Positions 1-9,936 of a stretch of 64,000 nucleotides of DNA are shown one piece after another (positions within the stretch are counted from its first letter, which is position 1; each line of letters starts with the position of its first letter). Location of the stretch: NCBI RefSeq assembly GCF_965638725.1, contig NC_134963.1, positions 13,668,501-13,732,500 of the forward strand, read 5' to 3'. Source of the DNA: Aptenodytes patagonicus (lineage: Eukaryota; Chordata; Aves; Sphenisciformes; Spheniscidae). Under the pieces are notes generated by a model, which saw only the letters and a list, made by a program, of their open reading frames with translations, had not been told where the DNA came from and ran no database searches. The position numbers were made by a program, and so were the translations under genes.

Positions 1-2400
1 TGCTCCGCAGCGCTTTGAAGGCGCCAGGTTCCCACCAGGGCTGGGGGCTGCTGGGGGCCCCTGCAGCTCCCTGGGGCTGCGCGGGGCTGGGTTGCAGCAG
101 GTCTGGGCTGTTGGGGTGCTGGTACCCCAAAAGCTGGGATGGGTGCCCTGGACAGAGTGGGGTGTCCAAAACCTGCTGTGCTGGGGGGATGAGGGGGTTG
201 TAGGTAAGGTGGGCGGGTGGCAGAGCCTGTGCCCGTATCCCCTGGTGTCCCCATGGGGCGGGGGCTCCTGGGGCAGGGGGTGCTGCTCGGAGGGTCCCTG
301 TGCCTCAGTTTCCCTGGGTAGGAGGAGGTCTCTGCCACCGAGTGACAGGGCAGCGAGGAGGGACAGGCCCATCAATGCCAAGGATGGGGCACACTGGAAA
401 TGCAGCAGCAGCTGTGTTGCTGCTTCCCTTCTTTTTTTTTTTATTTTCTTAAAAGCAGAAAAACAGACAGAAGTGGTTAAGTATCACCTCGGCTGCAGCA
501 GCCGGTGGCTGAGGCCATGTCACCCAGGGACCCTGGCCAGGGGACGTGACCAGGTGACAGCCTGGCGTCACCTTCCCCAGGGCAGGAATGGAACTGATGG
601 GGAGGTGGGTGTGAGGTGGAAAAGGACCCCGGAGCACCCCAGGGCTGAGCCAAAACGTGGTGCCCTTGCCGAGGTGGTCCCTGGCCTCCTCTCTGTGACG
701 GGGGCGGTCCTTGCACCCCTTCCCCAGCGCTTGTCCCCAGGGCCCATCCCTGTTCCTGCCAGAAGCACTTGCAGCCCCTCTGCCCACTGTGAGATGGGGG
801 GTCGCTCCATGGGCCCCCAGGGGAGCTGGAGCTTGTGTGCCTCCCCCCACCTTGGTGCCCCCATTCAAGAAATCCTCATCACCCCCCACATTTCCAGTCC
901 CCGATGTCCCAAAAGCAGCGTGGCTCAGTGCAGAGGCACCTGCTCTCTGCAGGCAGCACTGTGCCTCTGTGCTGACCCTGCCCGTGCTGCGTGCTGTTCG
1001 CTCTGGAGCCTAATGATGGTGGAAGCACCAGGGATTAGTTAGTTCATCACCACCAAAGGCCCATCAGGGACAGGGCTGTCCTGGAGCTGGTGCCCTGCTC
1101 GGTGCCTGTCACCAGTGGTGCTAACAGGGGGGCTTTGCAGCACCGTTTGGGTCAGGGGACCAAAATCTGGTATTCTGGGGCCTGTTTCACTTCTCTCTGT
1201 CCGGCAGTGGGGCAGAGCCGGGGCAGGGAGCAGGGGGGTTCGCAGTGCACCCCTTTTGGTGGTGTCGCGGCTGTCTCTTGTGTGTGTGCCAGCTCATGTG
1301 CGGCGGCCCTCCCCTCGGGACCCCCGTGGAGCCACTACGGAAGGGGATGGAACTAACCTTGTGCCAAAGCGTCTCTGCTTTCAGACACCGCCAGGGACAA
1401 ATCCTCTGCGGCTGCAGGGTGAGGAGCCAGGGACGGACCTTCCTCCAGATCCCACCTTCCTCCTCCTCGCCTGTTGAGGACAGAGCCAGCCCCTCTGTGC
1501 AGAGGTAGGGCACGTGTTGGGGGGGCCCTTACCCTGGAGGGTGTCACCAGGGCTGGGTGACAAGAAGGGGCCCCGGGGTGTCCTGGAGGAAAGGGGGGGG
1601 CTCTGCCTGCTTTGCCTGGGGGCCGCTGGGTGCTGCTGGACCTCGGGGCTCGGCTGGACTCTGGCTGGGTCCCTCCGGGCAGCCCCAGCTCCAAGGGATG
1701 CTCATGGGACACCTGCGCAAGCTGTGCAGGGACCGTCCCCCCCCCCCCCCAGACCCCTCCTGCCTGCGGGGTGCCTGGCTTGCCCAGCTGGGGCTGGGGG
1801 GGGACTCATCCCGGGGGGATTACCCAGCCGGCAGGGCTGAGCCCCCCTGGGGACGTGAGACTTGGAGGAGGGCCCAGGGCTGCTGCAGGGTGGGGGGACT
1901 TGGCAGGGCAGGCATAGGGGTGTGACGGCTCATATGGAGGCGACTGGGGGTGTCTTAGCTGCCCGCTGGGCATTTCGGACGTGCAGGCTACCCTCGCTAC
2001 ACCAGGGGTCCAGGTCAAATGGGCAAAGTCCTCAAATCTGCTGGGACATGTTTCTGGCTGGACCTGAGAAGAGCCTGTGCTTGTGCCCAGCTGGCGGAGG
2101 CAAACCCTTAGGGACCCCCAAAGTCATTTGGGAGCTGCCTCTCATTTTCCCCTGTCTCCTGGGCACCCACATCCCATCTCCTGGGCATATGAAGGCTGCT
2201 GGGATTTGGCTGCTGGGGCCGCATGTGGCTGTCCCCGCTGGGGCACCCCGCACGGTGCCCGGGCCACGGCTGGGCGCTTTCGGCACGGATCCAGCCCTGC
2301 GGTTGGAAAAACTCGCCTGGCGCTGAGCAAACAGTCGGGGCAAGGGCAATGTTTAACCCCTGCCCCTCGCCCCGCTGTGCCGCTGGACACGGGGACTTGG
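1..2400. other. GC-rich sequence upstream of SDSL, no gene recognised
   Basis: All six frames were read. The open frames here are GC-driven, lack family motifs and overlap each other on both strands, so none is called. A splice-like pair (acceptor ending at 1384, donor GT at 1419) could bound a 34-base leader exon, but nothing supports it beyond the signals. A T-rich run lies near 430-445 and a C-run at about 1737-1750. In the human order the SDS gene should lie to the left, but no SDS exon can be read on either strand. Confidence 0.5.
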
Positions 2401-2512
2401 GGACACCGGCACGGCCCCTCCGACGTCACCTCTTCCTCCTCCATCCCCCAAACTCTGCTGCAGCTGCAGGCGAGGAGCTGGGGACACGCAGCGAGGCCTC
2501 ACGGGACACCAG
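2401..2512 (+). promoter_or_regulatory. SDSL: Candidate SDSL promoter and non-coding first exon
   Basis: A CRE-like CGACGTCA sits at 2421-2428, about 430 bases before the start codon. A strong donor CAG/GTAATC has its GT at 2513-2514. The coding exon downstream is preceded by a pyrimidine-rich acceptor ending GGGCAG at 2834. Together these fit a short untranslated first exon ending at 2512 spliced to 2835. Liver serine dehydratase is known to be induced by glucagon/cAMP in mammals, so a CRE is plausible. The transcription start cannot be seen, and the exon is an inference. Confidence 0.33.
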
Positions 2513-2834
2513 GTAATCCCCGCCATGGGGTGGCCCTGGCTGAGTTAGGGGACAGGGAGTGCGGGCGGGAACTTGGGGAAACCGGGGGCTTGGGGACCAG
2601 GAGGATGGGGGACGGGGTGGCCCAACTTGTACTGGGGCTCTGGCAGGGATGGCCCGTCGCTGCGCCGCAGGGCTCAGTGCTGCTGCATCCCAGAGCCGGG
2701 AGGGGACACTGAGGACAGCCTTGTCCCTCCCGAGGAGCTCCTGTGCCCTGTACCGAGCCCGGGGTGGGCAGCGGGACTGCGTGGGGTGTCCCCGTGTGGA
2801 GCAGCGGGTGCCTCCCCCAACCTCTCCCGGGCAG

Positions 2835-3023
2835 AGCATCCATCGCCAGGGCGCCATGGCAGCCCAGCCCGGCAGGGGCGAGAAGCCCTTCCACATCGTC
2901 TCGCCCGTCCTGGAGAGCCTGCCCCTGTCCCAGGCGGCGGGCACCAAGGTCTACATGAAGCTGGAAAACGTACAGCCCACAGGCTCCTTCAAGATCCGAG
3001 GCATCGGCCACCTCTGCCAGGAG
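2835..3023 (+). CDS. SDSL: SDSL coding exon 1 (short 5' UTR plus residues 1-56)
   Basis: Acceptor GGGCAG ends at 2834, ATG is at 2856 and the donor GAG/GTGAGC follows 3023. The exon encodes the N-terminal strand and the PLP-lysine motif (Lys46), ending in phase 0 at HLCQE. Confidence 0.88.
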
Positions 3024-4728
3024 GTGAGCGCAGGCACCGCGTGGGCAGGGTGCTGCCTGTGCCCTTATGGGGGGCACGGCGGGGGGACACAGCTCTCCCC
3101 TTCCTTCCTTCCTTCCTTCCTTCCTTCCCTCCTGCCTTTCAGGCTGCCAAGAAGGGCTGCCGCCACTTCGTTTGCTCCTCAGGTAATTGGGCCCCGAGCT
3201 GAGGCAGGGGGAGCTATGGGGGATGCTCATGAGTAATATGGGAGGTGCAGGGGGGGCCGAGCCCTGCCTGACCCCCCGCTTTCCTCAGGGGGGAACGCGG
3301 GTCTGGCAGCGGCGTACGCAGCCAAGAAGCTGGGGTTGCCGGTCACCGTCGTGGTCCCCAGCACCACCGGCCCTGCCACCGTGCGCAAGCTGGAGGAGCT
3401 GGGGGCGGAGGTGGAGGTCTCCGGCCAGGTACCCCCGCAGCAGCCCCCTAAAACTGGGGTCTGGGGAGACCAGAGGGGACTGAGCCTGAGCTCGGCCTGC
3501 TTTGCGATGCCGGGGATGCGCGTGGCAAATCCCATCCCAAAAAGTCCCCCTCCCGCATCACCTGCACCTGGCATTGCGGCAGGGTCACTCCGGGGACCCC
3601 CACCTCAGCCCAGTGCCCTGCGTGGGTTTCTGGTGTCCCCTGGCCCCACGGTGACAAGGCACTCATCTCCGGGGTGCAAGGGCTGGATGTGGCCCCGCTG
3701 AGCTCCCTTCCCCCCCCCCCCCCAGGTGTGGGATGAAGCCAACAGGAGAGCCCTGGAGCTGGCACAGACCGAGGGCTGGGTCAGCATCCACCCCTTTGAC
3801 CACCCCTTGGTGTGGTGAGTGCTGCCAGGGCTCAGCTCCTGCCCCCGGTCCCCATCCCCGGAGTCAGGGCTGGCTCGGGGTGCACCCGGGCTGCATCCTC
3901 CCGCCCCCCCTCGCCCTGCAGGCAGGGTCACGCCAGCCTGGTCCGGGAGCTGAAGGACTCGCTGGAGACCAAACCAGATGCCATCCTGCTGGCAGTGGGC
4001 GGCGGGGGGCTGCTGGCAGGCGTCGTGGCTGGCCTGCGCCAGGTGGGCTGGCAGGACGTCCCCATCGTCGCCGCCGAGACCCGGGGGGCTCACAGCTTCC
4101 ATGCGGCGCTGGCGGCCGGCCGGCTCATCTCCCTGCCCGACATCACCAGGTGAGCGGGGCTTCGCGGGAGCGGCCACGCGTGCAAAAAGTTGCCGGGTCT
4201 CAGCCCAGCTCACTGAAGGGTCCTGGGACCACCCTGTGACCACCTTCCTTCCCTCCTGTCCCAGTGTGGCCAAGTGCCTGGGAGCCAAGATGGTGGCGGC
4301 GCGGGCACTGGAGTGCGCCCAAGAGTGCCAGGTCATCTCCCAGGTGGTGGAGGACGCGGAGGCTGTGCGAGCCGTGGAGCAGTTCCTGGGTGAGCAGGGT
4401 CCAGCCAGGCGTGGCGGGGGTGACAGGGACACTGCTGGGTCTTGGGACTGGCCTGAGACGTGCTGGAGTCAGGGGGCTGATGGGGACGGGGTGGGTGGGT
4501 GGCTCAGGGTGTCCCCCCGCTCTTGTCCCCGCAGACGACGAGAGGATGCTGGTGCAGCCGGCGTGCGGGGCCGCCCTGGCCCTGCTCTACACGAGGCGAC
4601 TGCAGCGGCTGCAGCACGAGGGGTGGCTGCGGACCCCGCTGGCCTCCGTGGTGGTGGTGGTGTGCGGGGGCAGCAGCATCCAGGTGGCCCAGCTGCAGGC
4701 TCTGAAGAGCCAGCTGGGGCTGGAGTGA
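2856..4728 (+). CDS. SDSL: SDSL: serine dehydratase-like / L-serine (L-threonine) deaminase, 7 coding exons
   Basis: A PLP-dependent fold-type II enzyme that deaminates L-serine to pyruvate and L-threonine to 2-oxobutyrate in the cytosol. Coding exons are 2856-3023, 3143-3182, 3289-3428, 3726-3814, 3922-4149, 4265-4389 and 4535-4728. They sum to 984 bases and 327 residues with all phases matching, against 328-329 in human SDS and SDSL. Visible motifs are the PLP-lysine segment TGSFKIRG (Lys46), the substrate loop CSSGGNAG (67-74), the phosphate-binding GGGGLLAG (172-179) and the C-terminal CGGSS (307-311). The start is the first ATG after the acceptor at 2834, in a good context, and gives a normal-length N terminus. 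The Gly at position 70 (SSGG) is SDSL-type, since human SDS has SSAG. Parts of the C terminus (CGGSSI, GAHSFHA, VVPSTT) look more SDS-like. I chose SDSL because of the Gly and the position beside convergent LHX5. The family is certain; the paralogue is less so. Confidence 0.93.
3143..3182 (+). CDS. SDSL: SDSL coding exon 2 (residues 57-69, part of 70)
   Basis: A 40-base micro-exon preceded by a TTCC-repeat polypyrimidine tract and CTTTCAG, with donor TCAG/GTAATT. It encodes AAKKGCRHFVCSS, the beginning of the substrate-binding loop, and ends in phase 1. Confidence 0.9.
3289..3428 (+). CDS. SDSL: SDSL coding exon 3 (residues 70-116)
   Basis: Acceptor CCTCAG ends at 3288 and the donor CCAG/GTACCC follows 3428. 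It completes the GGNAG loop and encodes the small-domain helix AAAYAAKKLG and the strand VTVVVPSTT. Confidence 0.92.
3726..3814 (+). CDS. SDSL: SDSL coding exon 4 (residues 117-145, part of 146)
   Basis: Preceded by a pure C-run and CAG, with donor TG/GTGAGT. It encodes VWDEAN through HPFDHPLVW, a segment well conserved in SDS and SDSL. The frame continues into exon 5 by completing Trp146. Confidence 0.92.
3922..4149 (+). CDS. SDSL: SDSL coding exon 5 (residues 146-221, part of 222)
   Basis: Acceptor CCTGCAG ends at 3921 and the donor CCAG/GTGAGC follows 4149. It encodes QGHASLVRELK, the tetraglycine PLP-phosphate loop at residues 172-175, and GAHSFHAAL. Confidence 0.93.
4265..4389 (+). CDS. 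SDSL: SDSL coding exon 6 (residues 222-263, part of 264)
   Basis: Acceptor TCCCAG ends at 4264 and the donor CTGG/GTGAGC follows 4389. It encodes SVAKCLGAKMVAARALE, matching the family segment SVAKxLGxKTV. Confidence 0.92.
4535..4728 (+). CDS. SDSL: SDSL coding exon 7 (residues 264-327 and stop)
   Basis: Acceptor CCGCAG ends at 4534 and TGA is at 4726-4728. It encodes DDERMLVQPACGAALALLY and the final CGGSS strand. The Gln in LVQPACG replaces the Glu of LVEPACG in human SDS and SDSL. Confidence 0.93.
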
Positions 4729-4802
4729 CACCCACCCCGAGGAGGGGGACGCGACGGAGCCCTGCCGGCACCCTCTGCTTGCTTTCCTTCCAAAATGACC
4801 AA

Positions 4803-4808
4803 AATAAA
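4803..4808 (+). promoter_or_regulatory. SDSL: SDSL polyadenylation signal AATAAA
   Basis: A canonical hexamer 75 bases after the stop codon, giving a very short 3' UTR. Cleavage is expected about 15-25 bases downstream. Confidence 0.8.
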
Positions 4809-5084
4809 GCCCTGCTGCCTGGCGGACATGGTGCCGGACTCCTCTCACAGCCTCTGCCCCAGCACACAGCATCCATGTAGGGATGGGGAAACTGAGGCAC
4901 GCAGGGCGGACAAGATGGAGCTGGGCCCCTGCCTGCACCTCCCCTGCCTCTCCGATGGCAAGGCTGGGGTACACACGTCCCACTCTGCCCCTTGGACGTG
5001 CTGGGCATCCTCCTCCACGTCCCCCAACCGTCGGTCCCCCCTCCCCTCCCTCCCCTGCTCCTCCCCAGGCTGTTTGGACTGCAG

Positions 5085-5185
5085 CTCCCCGCCTCAATTA
5101 GCAAGCGCTCCCTCTCTGACTAATTACTTTGCTACTGTCTTTATGCATTATTATTCTAATTATTATTAATTATTACAATCTTCTC
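5085..5185. promoter_or_regulatory. AT-rich island with three TAATTA sites (candidate enhancer)
   Basis: TAATTA occurs at 5121-5126, 5157-5162 and 5167-5172, with CAATTA at 5095-5100. TAATTA is the core site of LIM-homeodomain factors, including the LHX1/LHX5 group. The island sits in otherwise GC-rich DNA 3.2 kb beyond the LHX5 3' end. The enhancer role is inferred from composition and motifs only. Confidence 0.3.
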
Positions 5186-7087
5186 CCATTCCTGCCGCGC
5201 TGTCTGCGGTCAGAAGAGAACAACACACGCAGACCCTCTTGTTACAGTGATTTATTGGTGGAGCTCCACGGCTGTGTTTAACACCCGCGGGCTCCGCGGT
5301 GCACCGACACACACGTGTGTGTGTGTGTGTACACCCCAGCCTGGAGCCCCCGTGATCCCCCTTTTTCCCCCATCCCACTCTTTTTCCCATTCCCCCCTTT
5401 CCTCCAGACTTTCCTGCTCTCCCCCGTTCCCGCTCTCCAGTGCTGCGTTTGCTTTAGCCCTTTGCTATTGCACCTCCCAGGGTTTTTCCCGGTTGTGTCC
5501 CCCTCAACCACACTTCTCCCCCCTCCTTCCTCCCATCCCAGGGTGATGTGGGGTCTTGCTCCCACTGGGGCTCCCCAGCCCTGACTGCTCCTCGGTTCCC
5601 CGGCTGAGCCCATGCCCCAAGCATCACCTGGTGACGTTGGGCAGGGAGACAAGCCCTTTCCCGCCCCCAAAACCCTTCTCAGCCTCCTCCTCCTCCTCCC
5701 CTTGGGAGCAGAGGGGGCTCAGCCCCAGGACCAGCTCAGACCCCGTCTCATAGGCAGCCCCCACGAAGCCCTTTCCCCTGGCCAGGCGCCTGCTCCGGGA
5801 CCCGGCTGCCAACCCCCCAGAAACACCCTCCCTGCCTTCGGCCCTTTTCCTCTCTCCCCCAGTACATCCCACCGGCCAGGCCAGCCCCTCCAGATGCTTC
5901 TTGGAGGCCAAAACCCCATAAATCAAAACTCTGCCGCTCCATCGTGGGCAATATCTTATGTAAAAAGGTGTTTCCAGAGAGCACCAAAGGCTGGAGAATC
6001 CTATTACGAGGCACACTATTAATTATAAGGAGTCAGCCCAACCTACTCCAGCAATTTTTTATCCCAGGTCCAAAACCTGATTACTTTCCACCTTCTGCAG
6101 ACCTTCCCCTTCTGGAAAAAAAAAAAAAAGGGGGAAAAAGGTCAGAAGAAAAAAAAATAGCATTGATGTTTGCCCAACAGCTTTTGAAAGGAAGTTTATT
6201 CCCAGGACTGATGCTGCTCTGCCGGGGCTCGGGGGGAGCCGGGAGCTCGCGGTGGTGTTTCCCCAGCACGGTCCCACGGGGGTTATTGCTGGTGGTGACA
6301 TGGGCATGACCGTGGGGCTTGAGGTGACTCCCCAAGCACCCCAACAGGGAGCTTTGTCCCCTCCTTGCCTTGACAAGGGAGCGCTCGGGCTTTGGGTGCC
6401 AGCTGAGGGGAATTGGGCTTTGGATGTCCCCGGCAGGAACATGGGAGTGCAGGTTATCTGGGGGACACCCCGCCGGGGGTGGGCATGGCCCCAGCTGGCG
6501 GGGGGGGTCACCCTGCAGCTGGCGGCAGGCGTGAACCCTGGGTGCCAGTGTCTTCTTGGGGCTGCTGGGGTGATGGGGACCAGGGACCTCCCCCGCGACG
6601 GGGACCCCAATCTCAGTTGTGATGCTGTACCCCGACCCTGGTTGCAATGGGGAGCCCAAACCTGGCTGTGGTTAAGGGCTGCGATAACCAATGGGCTGAA
6701 CCCAGCTGCTCCCTGCAAGGCCCGCTCCGTGTCCCATGGCCTGGATCCGGCCGCTGTGCCTTCCCCAGTCATCGGGTCCCTTCTGCCAGCGCCAAGCCGC
6801 AGGCGGGGGTTTGCCGGGACGGGCGAGCCCAGGGGAGCAGCAACCCCCGCTCCGAGCTGCGGGGCCCAACCGGTAAAGCTCCTCCGTGCCGGCGGGTCCC
6901 TGCTCGGGTGGCTGCTCCCCCTGAGCCCCGTCCTCCTGCACAGAGCCCCCCGGCCCCCTGCACGGGAGGTGGCAGCTTGGAGCACGCCAGCATCATCCAA
7001 AATCCCCCCTGCAGCCTGTCCCCCCTTGGGGACAGGGTGCCCCAGCAGCCTGCAAACAGCCCTCAGGTGTATGCCTTGGGTTCAGTT

Positions 7088-7088
<1 letters not shown>

Positions 7089-7121
<33 letters not shown>

Positions 7122-7138
7122 TAGCAGCAGCAGCAGCT
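7089..7138 (+). repeat. (TAA)n followed by (AGC)n microsatellite
   Basis: About ten TAA units run directly into a short AGC run (7123-7136). Confidence 0.9.
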
Positions 7139-8387
7139 GGTGTTCACCCAGTGAATGACCTTGTGCTCCATTTCATAATGCTCAAAATGATGCTGGGAGG
7201 GAGCTATTTAACAACCCGTCGCCCTGTCCTTATAAGAAGCACCCGTTACCTGGTAACACCAACAGCCTGGAAGGGGTGGAGCAGGAGGGAGCGGCCGGCT
7301 GCACGCCTGCCTCAGTTTCCCTACCTGTTAAAAGGGGAGAAGGTGCTTTGCTTGGTGGGTGGTGAGAGCTCAGTGTCTTTGTGATGGCCTCAGCTCCTGG
7401 CTGAGGGATCCCTTGGGTCTCGGCCCGGCTCGTTTGCCACCCTGTTATTAATGCTGGTAATGGTATAGGAAGGATAAATTCCACCACTTGGCTGAACAGA
7501 GAAAATATGCAGAGAAGTGGCTGGCTTTTCATAAATCATTGGTGCTCCGTGCTACAACCAAGCCAGGACTTAAAATTCAGGTCAGGAGAGAGGGACTCTC
7601 GTAAGCCAGCGAGGGAAGGTAATTTATTCTGTTTATATCTTTTTACTGCAAGACAAGGGGGGGAAACTCTGCCATGATTTTGCATTTTAAATATTAGTTC
7701 AGAGCTGCAGCCTGCCTTGGACTTTATTTATTTGTGTCTCCAAAACAAGAGAAGGAAAGCAGGAGAGAGGATGGGGGCAGACTGGGGTGCTGGGGGAGGA
7801 TACCCCCCTCCTGCCTGCCCCCGGTGCCCCCTTGGGGCAGATGGGACAAAAGCTGGTGATGGCATTCATGACCCCCCCCCCGCTCGGTGTGTGTCCCCCC
7901 AGCAGCCCTGCTGACCCCCCTGGCACTCCCGTGGCTCCCCCATGGGGATGCTGTGCCAGCAGGGCTGTGGGTGCCTCTGGGATGCCTGGGGGGGGTGTGT
8001 GTGTGTGTGGTGTGTGTCTTGGGGGGTACACACAATACCTCCCCCCCCCCCGGCAGGAGAAAAACGATGCACCAGCCTGTCTGCTGTGGAGAAGGTGCTG
8101 AGCTGGGTTATGTGCCCCCCCCCCCAGTCCTGGAGAGCTGGGGTGATGGGGGGACTGCGGGGGGCCTGGGGTACCGGGTGGGTGATGCAGCAACATCACC
8201 TTGTACAGGGGCCATGGCACCCATCCCACCCGTGCGGGGCTGGGGGACGGGGTGGGCAGGGGGGGAGCGGGGCAGCCCTGCCAGCACCTCTCATGGTCTT
8301 GTCTTTAAAAAAAAAAAAAGAAAAAATAAAAAAATAAAATAAAATGAAAGGGACCAGGTGACCGAACAGTAGGTAACTAAAAGGTTT

Positions 8388-9568
8388 TTTATTCACATTG
8401 AACAACAAGAGCCATTCACACTAACAGCCTCCGCAAGAGGCAGCGGGGACAGGAAACCCACGACGCTTTCAGAAAACAACTTTTTTTTTTTTCTTTCCTT
8501 TTCCATTCTCCTTCCTTTCCCCCCCCCCATCCTCTCGCCCCCCCTCCCTGGCACCACCCCCTCCCCGCCTTCAAAATAGAAAAATTCGGAGCCTCCCATG
8601 ACTAAAGTACAATAAATAATCAGTAAACACAAAAACATACTTTATTTGTTTCTCCTTTATACAAAATAAAGAAACTAGAAGCAAAAACTATAATACATCC
8701 TTAAATCGGCGGAGCCTCCGGGAAACGTTGGGGTGGGACTCGGCGTCGAGGCTTGGGTTTAATTTCTGCTGTTGTGGTGGTTGGGTTGGTTTTGTTCTGG
8801 TTTTTTGTGGGTTTTTTCTTTTTTTTTTTTTTTTTAAATTGGTTTGTTGTTGCTGTTTTTCCTGTTTCTGCCTCTTTCTGGTGTCTTTTCCACTGCGTGG
8901 GAGCCCAATCTCAGCCAGTCACTGGGGCAGCCCTGGGCCTGGCCCCCCCCCCCCTCCCCCCCCTCAGCAAAAACCGGGTCCAAACCCACCTTCTCCTTGG
9001 GGATAAAATGGGAACAACAAAACCAAGGGCAGGGGAGGGGCTGGGGGGGGGTTATTCCTGCTATTCCCCATTTCCCCCCTCCCTTAATGTGGTAAAGGAT
9101 AATTAAAAAGGATGCTAATTAGCAGGGGGGGAGCCATGCCCCAGCCCCCCTCCCCGGGTGCCGCCGGGGCGGTGGGACCTGTGTCCAGGGGAGTTCAGCT
9201 TTGGTCCGAGAGGCGGTGGTCCCGACGCCGGCGGGGGGGTGTGTGTGTGTGGTGTGTGTTCTTCGGGGCTGGGCACCATTCATTGTCGTGTGTCCCCCCC
9301 CCGCAGTGTTGGGGGGAAGGTGCCGGGAGGGGGAGGTAGCGGGATGGCCCTAAGGTCCCGGGGGGGTTCTGCAGTGATGGGGAGGGTGAGGGGGGATGCA
9401 GGGATGCGTTTTGGCATCGGAGCGGGGGGGGTTGTCTTTATCCGGCGATGGTGACGTGATGCGCCCTGGTCCGGGGCGGGGGGGGGGACACAGACGACGA
9501 CACGCGTGGGCTGGGGGAACGTGGGGGTGTTTTCCCCCTCCACACGCACACGCGTGCCCGCGCCGGGC
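8388..9568 (-). other. LHX5: LHX5 3' UTR with two candidate polyadenylation signals
   Basis: On the - strand AATAAA occurs at 8646-8641 and again at 8393-8388, about 0.92 and 1.18 kb after the stop codon. Between the stop and these signals there is no open family-like frame. A T-run lies at 8820-8836, a C-run near 8943-8960, and a G-run plus TG repeat at 9232-9260. Which signal is used cannot be told from sequence. An A-rich + strand tract lies just beyond, at 8307-8347. Confidence 0.55.
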
Positions 9569-9936
9569 CTACCACACCGCCGCCTCGCTGAGCTCCGGGT
9601 TGGGATGCGAGAGAGCCCCGCTGTAGCCGCTATTGCTGGACATGGAGAAGGGCGGGCTGGGCCCCCCGCTGAAGACCTCCCCCGGGATGGGGTGCAGCGA
9701 ACCGGTCATCCCCGGCTCGGGGCTGGGGGTGTCGGGATGCGAGATCATATCCGTGTACCTTTGGTTTTCTGAGGAGTGGTGTCCGCTTAAGGGGGGCTCC
9801 AAGGGTCCCAGGGGCGTGGAGCCGGGTCCTGAGTTCTGAAGGTAGCTGGAGTCGGCCGGGGACTGGGCTTGGGAGGGCGGCCCGTGGGGGAAAAAGTCAT
9901 AGTTGCCTCCCGGTCCGTAGTAGTCACCTTGGTAAT
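9569..9936 (-). CDS. LHX5: LHX5 coding exon 5 (C-terminal region, residues 281-402 and stop)
   Basis: Acceptor CCGCAG/AT at 9937-9938 and stop TAG at 9571-9569. It encodes [16 protein letters not shown], a Pro/Ser-rich transactivation-type tail and the LIM-HD C terminus EAAVW. Confidence 0.97.

Larger units (their letters stand above)
4830..8380. other. SDSL-LHX5 convergent intergenic region
   Basis: No coding exon is recognised. The stretch contains a TAATTA-rich AT island at 5085-5185, a TG run at 5315-5332, an AT-rich block at 5925-6060 and a TAA/AGC microsatellite at 7089-7138. SINE-core-like motifs lie at 4880-4900 and 7308-7327, a moderately AT-rich block at 7440-7740, a G-run/TG composite at 7988-8027 and an A-rich tract at 8307-8347. 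Open frames here are low-complexity or overlap on both strands. Confidence 0.55.

Noticed and set aside
3101-3129. TTCC repeat in SDSL as a microsatellite of special interest
   Set aside because: It simply serves as the polypyrimidine tract of the short intron before exon 2.
4469-5104. A 211-residue - strand frame opposite SDSL exon 7
   Set aside because: It is the antisense shadow of a GC-rich coding exon and its flank.
5248-5255. AATAAA-type hexamer on the - strand as the LHX5 gene end
   Set aside because: It lies over 4 kb past the LHX5 stop with two closer signals at 8.4-8.6 kb, and there is no evidence of a transcript reaching it.
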